The position numbers and the translations under genes were made by a program. A stretch of DNA of 17,466 bases, from NCBI GenBank assembly GCA_028822675.1, contig JAPKDE010000031.1, positions 1 to 17,466 of the forward strand, written 5' to 3'. Below the pieces are notes generated by a model. That model saw only the letters and a program-made list of their open reading frames with translations, was not told the DNA's origin and did not search any database. Numbering within the stretch: position 1 is the stretch's first letter; each line of letters begins with the position of its first letter. Positions 1-7,030 of the stretch are shown here, piece by piece. The stretch comes from Dehalococcoidia bacterium. Lineage in GTDB: Bacteria; Chloroflexota; Dehalococcoidia; UBA3495.

Positions 1-953
1 TCCATGTCTAGAGCGAGGACGATCACCAGGGCAAATATCACTAGGAGAATCGCGGCGGCGAAAATGCCCCGCCGCAACGCCCACAGTAACTGGTCAAAGG
101 TGGCGTTTTCAGAGCTGCGCACCACGAAGGTGCCCAGGATGGCGGCGACGATTCCCGCGCCAGCCAACATCAGAGGCAAAACAGCCCGATCTGCATCCCA
201 GGCGAGGGCGGCGGTTCCGGCGAAGGCCAAAGCCATGGCTGCGATGATCGAGCTCACATAGGACTCGAACAGGTCAGCGCCCATACCGGCAACGTCACCA
301 ACGTTGTCACCAACGTTGTCGGCGATTACGCCGGGGTTGCGTGGGTCGTCTTCGGGTATTCCTGCTTCAATCTTTCCGACCAAGTCACTGCCCACGTCGG
401 CAGCCTTGGTAAAGATTCCTCCGCCAACCCTGGCGAAGAGGGCAATGGAGCTGGCTCCAAAGCCGAATCCGGCGACCACCGTAATGTCTTGGAAGATGAT
501 GTAAAGGATGGTTACACCCAGCAGGCCAATGCCCACCACGGTCAACCCCATTACAGAACCGCTTTGGAAGGCTATCCGAAGGGCCGGGTTAAGGCCCCGC
601 ATGGCAGAAGCGGCGGTCCGGACGTTTGCCCGAACGGCGACGTTCATGCCAATAAATCCTGCAGTCGCGGAACAGATGGTTCCAGCTAGGTAGGCGATGG
701 CCGTCGCAGGGACTGTGTTCTTCAGCGTCCATAAGTCGATCAATGCCCATAGTCCAATAGTCACTAGGATGACGAAGGGCGCCAGGACCATATATTCACG
801 GCGAAGGAAAGTTCCGGATCCCTCGCGTATCGCATCGCCAATGGCTCGCATGCGCTCATTGCCGGGATCGGCACTCAGCACACGCATGGCGGTTATTGCT
901 GCAAACAGTAGAGCAGCGGACCCTGCGGCAAGGGCAACAATTATAGATTCCAT
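1..953 (-). CDS. hppA: Membrane-bound H+-translocating pyrophosphatase, N-terminal part (cut by window edge)
   Basis: This protein hydrolyses pyrophosphate and uses the energy to pump protons (or Na+) across the cytoplasmic membrane. About 317 residues are visible; the family usually has about 650-800, so the C-terminal half lies beyond the left edge. Residues 1-23 form a first membrane helix, with further hydrophobic helices at about 55-75, 82-105 and 130-170. The family signature is clear: GGGIFTKAADVGSDLVGK at about 176-193, then the pyrophosphate/Mg-binding stretch IPEDDPRNPGVIADNVGDNV at about 198-217 and GADLFESY at 224-231. The ATG at 951-953 is preceded by an AAGAGAG-type ribosome binding site seven bases away. 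Residues that separate K+-dependent from K+-independent enzymes are outside the window. It is transcribed away from, and on the same strand as, the DUF3179 gene, with a 231-bp gap. Confidence 0.95.
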   Translation of the reverse strand, partial: MESIIVALAAGSAALLFAAITAMRVLSADPGNERMRAIGDAIREGSGTFLRREYMVLAPFVILVTIGLWALIDLWTLKNTVPATAIAYLAGTICSATAGFIGMNVAVRANVRTAASAMRGLNPALRIAFQSGSVMGLTVVGIGLLGVTILYIIFQDITVVAGFGFGASSIALFARVGGGIFTKAADVGSDLVGKIEAGIPEDDPRNPGVIADNVGDNVGDVAGMGADLFESYVSSIIAAMALAFAGTAALAWDADRAVLPLMLAGAGIVAAILGTFVVRSSENATFDQLLWALRRGIFAAAILLVIFALVIVLALDM

Positions 954-1184
954 GATTAGACTCTCTTAAAGGGACAGGTGTAGCCGTTACCCAAATAGCT
1001 ATTCTATTCGAAATCGGCCTGTTTTTAGGCGTGCGCAAACTTATCATATGGACGTGGGGGTGTCAAGCGTATTTCGACGCCACGTACGCCTATTTTGCAC
1101 GTGTCTCGGCACGCGGCAAGGGGTCTTCTGCGGCGCAATCAGGGGGAGATGGGAATAAAAAGCCGGAAATAGGGAAGATTATGT
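954..1184. other. Intergenic region upstream of hppA
   Basis: This holds the 3' flank of the DUF3179 gene and presumably the hppA promoter. On the minus strand a perfect TTGACA lies at 1066-1061, but the best -10-like hexamer (TATGAT, 1048-1043) is only 12 bases away, and at 17-base spacing the hexamer is a poor TAAGTT. The promoter is therefore not resolved. No convincing terminator or gene was seen. Confidence 0.4.
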
Positions 1185-2468
1185 CTAGGGGTTATGTATT
1201 TCTATGCCAGGGAAAGAGATGGCCACAGAGAACCAAAACGCCTGACGGCTACTCACCCGTTGCAGACGAGTACCCGCCAGCGGCCCGTCAACGGCCCTTC
1301 CCGCAAAGTCTCGGTCGCTGTTGGTCTTCCGGTCGGTAAAAACGGAGAATATGTCGTCGTCCTTGCGGTCAAAGGTAAGTATTTCTCCGTCCACAGTTCT
1401 AGAAAATGCGCCCACGGAGCGGCCCTATGAAGCGGTAAATACCACGATCGGCTCGCCGCCAACGTTGGCATTGACTGCTCTGTCGCCAATTACGCCCAGC
1501 GGGAAAGCCATCGCTGCATCGCCAGTCTTACTGGTCTAGCCGGTCTCTACAATCAACACAATCTCACCGGCAGACAAGCGGTCGTCCAGCTTATCTTCGT
1601 CCACCCGGAAGGCAAACTGGCCGTTGTTGATACGGTCTTGGTAGCCACTGCCAAACCCGCTACTGTACCGTGTCGCCGCAAATTGGGTCTCCTGTCCGCC
1701 TTGGGACCCTGTAATCAAGAAAGTATTCGGATGAAGTCCCTTCCACTGTCCCCACGGCATGGTCGTTGAGGCCAAGGGTTTTAGCCGGCTCCCTGTTTTC
1801 GCTCCGATAACAGCCTCTCCAGCAACTTGGAACCAATAAGACCCGGTCTGGTGGTCGTACATCACCAGGTCAGACTGATACAGGGCGCTCGTGTTGCCAA
1901 ATGTTAGCGTCTGACCATCCAGCTCGCGACTGAATACGACTCCGCTGAAGCACAATGGGCAATAGGTAATAAGGACTGGAACGCCGCCAATGGTGTCGTT
2001 CACTATCTCGTGGAAGTTGAGGATGTTGATCGGGTAGGCATAGGCGTCGTCGCCAGACTCGTAGCCAAGCACCAAATCATCGTCTTCCAACCAGGGCAGG
2101 GCATCCAACGCACCGTAAGCAGGCTGGGCCACCGGGGTGATGGCGTCCCTTAGGTCGGTTTGCAAGGCGTCTGAAATCTCGCTTAGGGGCACGAAACGAG
2201 CACTGGTTGTGCCAAAGGTGTCAAAAAGAATCTCATCCAACGGCACGCTGTGGATGCTCCGGTCCAACTCAGGAACAACCCCACTTGCAACTGATGAATC
2301 TTCGGCGACAACTACTGTTGGCCCTGGCTTTTCAGCCTCAGATGCTGATGTGCCACTGGTTTGAACCGGGGTTGGGTCCGCCCCTCCGCACGCCACAGCC
2401 AAGAGCAGCAGGGCTGTTAGCAAGCCCGCCAAGCGGTATTGAGATGTCCAGTTGCGGGGCAGCTTCAA
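1185..2468 (-). pseudogene. DUF3179 lipoprotein gene interrupted by two in-frame TAG codons
   Basis: Reading minus from TTG 2468 gives 427 codons in a single frame, broken by TAG at 1536-1538 (codon 311) and TAG at 1425-1427 (codon 348). There is no frameshift. Sequence after both stops still reads as DUF3179 (for example AMAFPLGVIGDRAVNANVGG, then GAFSRTVDG and SRQAFWFSVA), so the lesions look recent or the codons are read through. The start is TTG because an in-frame TGA lies just upstream and AGAGG (2475-2479) is well placed. Residues 1-26 are a lipoprotein signal (LLLLAVAC, lipidated Cys27). Residues 28-60 are a Ser/Thr/Pro-rich linker. The DUF3179 core follows with FHEIVND (about 152-158) and the conserved CPLC (170-173). 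The function of the family is unknown; an exported, lipid-anchored protein is expected. As written, a 310-residue product lacking the second half would be made. Confidence 0.85.
1521..1547 (-). repeat. Three imperfect 9-nt tandem copies carrying the first amber codon
   Basis: On the minus strand the units gagaccggc, tagaccagt and aagactggc follow one another in frame, encoding ETG, stop-T-S and K-T-G. The first TAG of the DUF3179 gene is the first codon of the middle copy, where the flanking copies have GAG and AAG. This suggests replication slippage followed by a single base change to TAG. Confidence 0.6.
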
Positions 2469-2603
2469 GTGTGGCCTCTGCGTATTTCAGGTTCCAGTGA
2501 GTTATTTGATGCCTGAATTGGCCATTCAGTTACATCCGAATTTTCTCTTTAAGAATTCAGAATAGAAATCAGCCAACCGGAGTGTCTGCAAACCTGGCGG
2601 CGA

Positions 2604-2612
2604 TGCTATAAT
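2604..2612 (+). promoter_or_regulatory. Extended -10 promoter element for the monooxygenase at 2709
   Basis: The sequence TGCTATAAT is a perfect extended -10 (TGn plus TATAAT at 2607-2612). The -35 region at about 2585-2590 (tctgca) is weak, as is usual for extended -10 promoters. Transcription would begin near 2619, leaving a leader of roughly 90 bases before the ATG. Confidence 0.6.
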
Positions 2613-2708
2613 GCGGCCCTAGTCGGGGCAGGCGTGCTTACCATGTTTACCGGGTTTACGCTGACCAGCCCAGTCCAGATTAGCAATCATCCAAAAGGAA
2701 ATAGCTAT

Positions 2709-3983
2709 ATGTTTGTCGGCTACTTCACTGAACGACCCTACCAAGACCCCGCATCCGGGTTCTTCGGTGCCACTGGCACGCCCATCAAGGACTTGACCCT
2801 GAGTAACGGTGTCTATGACCCGGAACTGGGCGCCGGTCTTTATAACCGCTATCTGGACGAGAAGGTCTACGCTGAAGAGATGGGGTTTGACGGCCTCATG
2901 CTGAACGAGCACCACAGCACCCCGTTTTGCATGGGCGGTGCAATGAACGTTGAGGCGTCCATTCTGGCCCGCATCACCAAGAAGGCGAAGATTGTCCTCA
3001 TGGGCAATATCCTGCCCATCTGGGATGATCCGCTCTGGCTGGTAGAACAACTTTCCATGATTGACCTGATCTCCCACGGTCGTTTGGTCTCCGGTTGGGT
3101 CCGGGGCACCGGTCGTGAGAGCGTTGCCCATAACGCGCCGCCGCCCTACAACTGGGAGCGGTTCAAAGAGGCCCACGAGTTCATCATCAAGGCATGGACC
3201 ACCCCCGGCCCATTCCGCTGGGAGGGTAAACACTACCAATACCGACACGTTAACCCTTGGGTTAAGCCGTACCAAACGCCCCATCCCCAGGTTTGGTTGC
3301 CCGGAGTAATCAGCCGTGACTCACTGGTGTGGGCTGCCGAGCAGCGCATACCCTACGTGATGCTCTCAACTGAATTGGAGCCCACCAAGGCCGCGTTTGA
3401 TGTTTATCACGAAACAGCAAAAGAACAGGGCTATGAATCCGGTCCTCAGAACCTGGGCTATCTCTGGAAGGTCCATGTAGACGAGACTGAAGAACTAGCT
3501 GAGAAGACTGCCCGCAAATACATCCAGGGTCCCAGCAATCCGTTCTTGGCCGGTAACGAGGGTACGAACAACCCGGCTTTGCTAAAGCTCCCCGGGTTGA
3601 CCAACCGACGCCGTGTGCTACCAACCCAGCTTGCAGCCACCGCCAACCGCGGAGGCCGGGCCGATGTCCTGGGCCGACCCTACGAGCAACAGATTGAGGA
3701 CTACACGATCATCACCGGTACGCCCAAAACCGTGATCCCCAAGATTCGTCACGTACTTGAGTACCTGAGGCCCGGCAGCGTGTTCTTCTGGGACGGCGAC
3801 GGCGCCATGACCCACGATGACGCCATGCGCAGCCTGAGGCTGATGGGCGAAGAGGTACTACCTGCCGTCAAAGAGATTGCCAAAGACCTAGAACTGCCAA
3901 GTTCGTTTGAAGTGAACACTGCGACTGGCAAGCCCTACCCGCAAGCAATCGCAGATGCCGAAGGCGGCCACGGGGAAGACTAG
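2709..3983 (+). CDS. LLM-class (luciferase-like) flavin-dependent monooxygenase
   Basis: This is a cytoplasmic enzyme of the bacterial luciferase/alkanesulfonate monooxygenase superfamily (PF00296). Members use reduced FMN (or F420) and O2 to oxygenate organic substrates; the substrate here is unknown. The 424 residues have the expected TIM-barrel features: an N-terminal strand (MFVGYFTERPY), GFDGLMLNEHHSTPF with E67-H68-H69 after the second strand, a MGNILPI strand, LISHGRLVSGWVRGTGRES, the FKEAHEFIIKAWT helix and a late THDDAMRSLRLMGEEVLP helix. I chose ATG 2709 over an upstream in-frame GTG at 2634 because AAAAGGAA lies eight bases before it and residues from the GTG to the ATG look non-coding. 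It has its own promoter (TATAAT at 2607) and terminator (4014-4053), so it is probably monocistronic. Such enzymes are expanded in SAR202 Chloroflexota; a second, distant member is at 13555. Confidence 0.9.
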   Translation: MFVGYFTERPYQDPASGFFGATGTPIKDLTLSNGVYDPELGAGLYNRYLDEKVYAEEMGFDGLMLNEHHSTPFCMGGAMNVEASILARITKKAKIVLMGNILPIWDDPLWLVEQLSMIDLISHGRLVSGWVRGTGRESVAHNAPPPYNWERFKEAHEFIIKAWTTPGPFRWEGKHYQYRHVNPWVKPYQTPHPQVWLPGVISRDSLVWAAEQRIPYVMLSTELEPTKAAFDVYHETAKEQGYESGPQNLGYLWKVHVDETEELAEKTARKYIQGPSNPFLAGNEGTNNPALLKLPGLTNRRRVLPTQLAATANRGGRADVLGRPYEQQIEDYTIITGTPKTVIPKIRHVLEYLRPGSVFFWDGDGAMTHDDAMRSLRLMGEEVLPAVKEIAKDLELPSSFEVNTATGKPYPQAIADAEGGHGED

Positions 3984-4013
3984 CCCTGCCGCTACTCCCG
4001 TCCAAGTAATACT

Positions 4014-4053
4014 ATCCCCCAAGGCCGGATGTTAGTCGGCCTGGGGGATTTTA
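4014..4053 (+). terminator. Rho-independent terminator after the monooxygenase
   Basis: The arms ATCCCCC (4014-4020) plus AGGCC (4022-4026) pair with GGCCT (4038-4042) plus GGGGGAT (4043-4049), with one bulged A and an 11-base loop. The 3' side runs into TTTTAATTT. Confidence 0.85.
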
Positions 4054-4143
4054 ATTTGAAACTATCCATTGGCCTCAGACAAGCCTGAAGAAATAATCCA
4101 ACCGGGGAATAATTCAAGCGGGCGATAAAACAACCAGGCAATC

Positions 4144-5814
4144 ATGAACAACAACGACCAGACTGCTGACGAAAACCAGGAAAACCTAGACCTAAGCGCC
4201 GACGTCATTGTGATTGGTGGTGGCCCTGCGGGTAGCGCCGCTGCCACCATGCTCGCCCGCAAAGGTTGGCAGGTGATTCTCCTGGAACGAGAGCAGTTCC
4301 CCAGGGATCACGTGGGAGAATCCCTGCTGCCGGCGTCCATACCGGTGCTGGAGGAATTGGGGGCTCTGCCTGCCGTGGAGAAAGCCGGGTTCCTACCCAA
4401 ATACGGCGCAACCATGGTCTGGGGCAGCGGCGACGCTCCGTGGAGTTGGTACTTCAAAGAGACCAGCCAAAGATACCCCCACTCCTACCAGGTCTGGCGT
4501 CCTGAGTTCGACAAGATTCTGCTGGACAACGCCAAAGAGCAAGGCGTCACGGTGTTGGAGGGGCATCAGGTAACTGAAGTAATCTTTGACGGCGATGATG
4601 CCATCGGTGTGGAGTTCACCAACAGCAACGGAGTCCCAGGTGAGGCCCAGTGCCGCTTTGTAGTCGATGCCAGTGGCCAGTCCACGCTGCTATCCCGACA
4701 CCTGGACACTAAAAAATGGGACCCGTTCTTCCAGAACCTGGCAGTTTACGCGTATTTCACCGGGGTCAAACCCCTGCCAGAGCCAGACCAGAACAACATC
4801 TTTATCGAGTCCTATCGCTACGGCTGGCTCTGGAGCATTCCACTGCACACCGGCCGCACCAGTGTGGGAGTGGTAGTAGATTCGAAGATTGGACAAGAAG
4901 GCATCCAACAGAACGGTGCCAAGGCGTTCTTAGAGGCCCAACTGGCCCAAAGCAATCACACTAAAGCCATGTTGGCAGATGCTCAGATGGACTCTGAACC
5001 TACTGTGGTGATGGACTGGTCATACACCGCTGAAAAACTGTTTGGGCCTGGCTACATCATTGCCGGTGATGCTGCCTGTTTCGTTGATCCGCTGTTTTCT
5101 TCGGGAGTCCATCTTGCGCTGATGTCTGGCGTTCTGGCCGCCGCCTACGTGACCACTGCGCTGAAAGACCCAACCATGGCTGAAGAAGCCGGTGAGGTCT
5201 ACCAGGAGCTATACCTGAAGGAGTACAACCAGTTCCGTGAGATGGCCCGGCTGTTTTACTCCAGCAACCTCAGCGAGGAGTCGTATTTTTGGGAGGCACG
5301 GCGCATCACCAACACAGACGAATATTCCCCGCGCCACAGCTTCATCCAGGCAGTGGCCGGGCAACCGCCCCGCGGCTACGAACGGGTTGTGTTGGACCGA
5401 GGACAAGCCCCGGAAGCATTCATTGAGAGCGTCCGCGCCGTGGAATCCGAGCGATTGTCCCGCACCCAATGGCTGGCCGCTCTGGCCGCAGACACCCAGC
5501 GCAACCAAATACTGAACGCAGTTCCCAGACTGGCCGATGGCGTAGCAGTACAGCGTAAGCCCGTGCTAGCCGAAGGCGAATTCGTGCCCGGTCAGGTACT
5601 GAACACGGTTTCACAGCCGGAAGGCACGCCATGCAGCCCCCTGGTGGCCGCAGTCATCAATGAAATAGACGGACAGAAATCAGTGGCCGACATTGTAGAC
5701 GGCCTGGGACAACACCTGGACCAGGCAGGTCATGCCCAACTGGAAGAGGCCGTATCCCGCACCGTGGAGATTCTCTACGTTGACGGCACGGTAGCCGGGT
5801 TGGTCACAGAATAA
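4144..5814 (+). CDS. FAD-dependent oxidoreductase of the flavin-dependent halogenase type
   Basis: The 556 residues begin with a Rossmann FAD-binding motif (VIVIGGGPAGSAA, 21-33) and continue with GES (58-60), an FLPKYGATMVWG segment with Lys86 and a late GDAACF (308-313). Two signatures of flavin-dependent halogenases are present: WLWSIP at 228-233 (WxWxIP) and FVDPLFSSG at 313-321 (FxxPxxSxG). In known halogenases a lysine forms the tunnel to the hypochlorous acid site; Lys86 is a candidate by context with phenolic halogenases. The alternative is a geranylgeranyl-reductase-like or other PHBH-fold oxidoreductase without halide use. Residues about 495-556 form an extra domain (INEIDGQKSVADIVDGL and following) resembling PqqD-like winged-helix domains that bind peptides or carriers. 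The protein has no signal peptide. The ATG at 4144 lies in a gap with no strong Shine-Dalgarno sequence. A dedicated reductase partner is not seen nearby. Confidence 0.75.
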   Translation: MNNNDQTADENQENLDLSADVIVIGGGPAGSAAATMLARKGWQVILLEREQFPRDHVGESLLPASIPVLEELGALPAVEKAGFLPKYGATMVWGSGDAPWSWYFKETSQRYPHSYQVWRPEFDKILLDNAKEQGVTVLEGHQVTEVIFDGDDAIGVEFTNSNGVPGEAQCRFVVDASGQSTLLSRHLDTKKWDPFFQNLAVYAYFTGVKPLPEPDQNNIFIESYRYGWLWSIPLHTGRTSVGVVVDSKIGQEGIQQNGAKAFLEAQLAQSNHTKAMLADAQMDSEPTVVMDWSYTAEKLFGPGYIIAGDAACFVDPLFSSGVHLALMSGVLAAAYVTTALKDPTMAEEAGEVYQELYLKEYNQFREMARLFYSSNLSEESYFWEARRITNTDEYSPRHSFIQAVAGQPPRGYERVVLDRGQAPEAFIESVRAVESERLSRTQWLAALAADTQRNQILNAVPRLADGVAVQRKPVLAEGEFVPGQVLNTVSQPEGTPCSPLVAAVINEIDGQKSVADIVDGLGQHLDQAGHAQLEEAVSRTVEILYVDGTVAGLVTE

Positions 5815-5836
5815 TTTCACGCTGAAAACCCAAATC

Positions 5837-5895
5837 CCTTCTCCCGAAGGGAGAAGGCTAGGTCCGACTCTGTCGAGACTCTCAACAAAGTCGGA
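5837..5895. repeat. Two adjacent hairpins, REP-like or terminator
   Basis: The first hairpin has perfect 9-bp arms, CCTTCTCCC (5837-5845) and GGGAGAAGG (5849-5857), with loop GAA. The second pairs TCCGACT (5863-5869) with AGTCGGA (5889-5895). There is no U-tract right after either hairpin. The look (CCTTCTCCC-GAA-GGGAGAAGG) resembles dispersed intergenic palindromes common in many bacterial genomes. It may end the upstream transcript. Confidence 0.6.
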
Positions 5896-5962
5896 GATGG
5901 GGCGCATTTTATCAGTCCCTGATTTCGAACCCGCCACAACCAACAAATTCTAGGAGAGAACC

Positions 5963-6889
5963 ATGGCCACACAGATACCAACAGAGGAACAAGTCATCGG
6001 TTGGATGGACTCACTCAGCAACTGGGGCCGCTGGGGCAAAGACGACCAGATGGGCACCCTAAACCTGATCACCGATGCCAAACGAGCCGAGGCTGCTGCC
6101 TTGGTCAAAGAGGGCATCAGCGTTAGCTGCTCCAGGCTGATCGTGCCGGAGTTGGCCTCCGATGTCACAACTATTCCACCGCTCCACTACATGATCCGCG
6201 CCGGAGACACAGTCCCGGTGGAGGGCGGTGGTGGAACTTCTGATTTCTTGGGCTTCTCCTACCACGGGCTGACCATCTCCCACTTGGACGCACTGTGTCA
6301 TCAGACCTGGAACGGCAAGCTCTACAACGGCTTTGATCCTGCTGAGGTCAACAGCGAAACCAAGGCTAACGTGCTGAACATCGACGTTGCCAAGAACGGC
6401 ATCATCACTCGCGGCGTCATGCTAGACATTGCCAAGGTGCGCGGCGTTGATTGGCTAGAATCTGGCGAAGGCGTGTTTGTCGAGGACTTGGAGGCCGCCG
6501 AGAAGGCGCAAGGTGTCCGTCTTGGAGAAGGTGACGCCCTGATGCTGCGGCTGGGCTGGTACAAGCGTCGCCTGGAAAAGGGAGCGCCCGAGTCGGGTCG
6601 CCCCGGACTGCATGCGGAAACCCTACCTTGGCTCAAAGAGCGCGGCATCTCCCTCATCGCCGGTGACGCCTCCCAAGACGCCGACCCCAGTGGTTACCCC
6701 ACCATTGGTCTGCCGATACACCGTGTTGGCATTGTGGGAATGGGCCTGTGGCTCATCGACGCCGCCAACTGCGAGGACCTGGCCGCCGTCTGTGAGCGTC
6801 TAAACCGCTACGAGTTCATGTTCATCGTGGCCCCACTGCGGTTCAAGAACGCCACCGGCTCACCCACCAACCCGCTGGCGGTCTTTTAA
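5963..6889 (+). CDS. Cyclase-family hydrolase (kynurenine formamidase-like)
   Basis: This 308-residue protein belongs to the metal-dependent cyclase/KynB superfamily (PF04199), whose members hydrolyse amides such as N-formylkynurenine or act on polyketide-like and cyclic substrates. The metal-binding motif, usually HxGTHxDxPxH, appears here as SYHGLTISHLDALCHQ with His107, Asp109 and His113. The Thr/Gly-Thr part is changed to Thr-Ile-Ser. Other family features are WGKDDQMGTLNLIT near the N-terminus, GVMLDIAK, GDALMLRLGWY (about 194-203), and PWLKERGISLIAGDASQD. It is cytoplasmic with no signal peptide. The ATG at 5963 has AGGAGAG at 5952-5958. It follows the halogenase-like gene by 148 bp with hairpins between them, so co-transcription is possible but not certain. 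The substrate is unknown; this longer subgroup (WGxxDxxGTLN) is distinct from true KynB. Confidence 0.88.
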   Translation: MATQIPTEEQVIGWMDSLSNWGRWGKDDQMGTLNLITDAKRAEAAALVKEGISVSCSRLIVPELASDVTTIPPLHYMIRAGDTVPVEGGGGTSDFLGFSYHGLTISHLDALCHQTWNGKLYNGFDPAEVNSETKANVLNIDVAKNGIITRGVMLDIAKVRGVDWLESGEGVFVEDLEAAEKAQGVRLGEGDALMLRLGWYKRRLEKGAPESGRPGLHAETLPWLKERGISLIAGDASQDADPSGYPTIGLPIHRVGIVGMGLWLIDAANCEDLAAVCERLNRYEFMFIVAPLRFKNATGSPTNPLAVF

Positions 6890-6918
6890 CCAACAAAACT
6901 CAACGAGTACGTTACGAC

Positions 6919-6951
6919 AAAAGGGCTGTGGTATATACCACAGCCCTTTTT
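6919..6951. terminator. Bidirectional rho-independent terminator
   Basis: A perfect palindrome with arms AAAAGGGCTGTGGT and ACCACAGCCCTTTT around ATAT lies between the convergent genes 5963-6889 (+) and 7031-8578 (-). It has a T-run on each strand's 3' side, so it can end both transcripts. Confidence 0.9.
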
Positions 6952-7030
6952 CATTTCCGGTAGCCAAACAAGATTCCCCTGCCCCGTGCGCGTGGGATCG
7001 GATTTTGTTTGTAATTCGAGAAGTTTTTGG

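Noticed and set aside
1043..1066. Strong promoter for hppA from TTGACA at 1066-1061
   Set aside because: The -10-like TATGAT is only 12 bases away and the 17-base position is poor, so it is mentioned only within the intergenic entry.
1425..1538. TAG codons as pyrrolysine or general amber recoding
   Set aside because: Several other genes in the window end with TAG where family length is correct, and no pyl gene is seen. Nonsense mutation is simpler.
2634..2708. Upstream GTG start for the monooxygenase
   Set aside because: The added 25 residues do not look like the family, and ATG 2709 has AAAAGGAA at the right distance.
2619..3284. Open minus-strand frame of 221 codons
   Set aside because: Antisense to the monooxygenase coding region with no recognisable domain.
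5915..5945. TTCGAACCC, T-loop-like element of a tRNA
   Set aside because: No matching acceptor, D or anticodon stems could be made on either strand.
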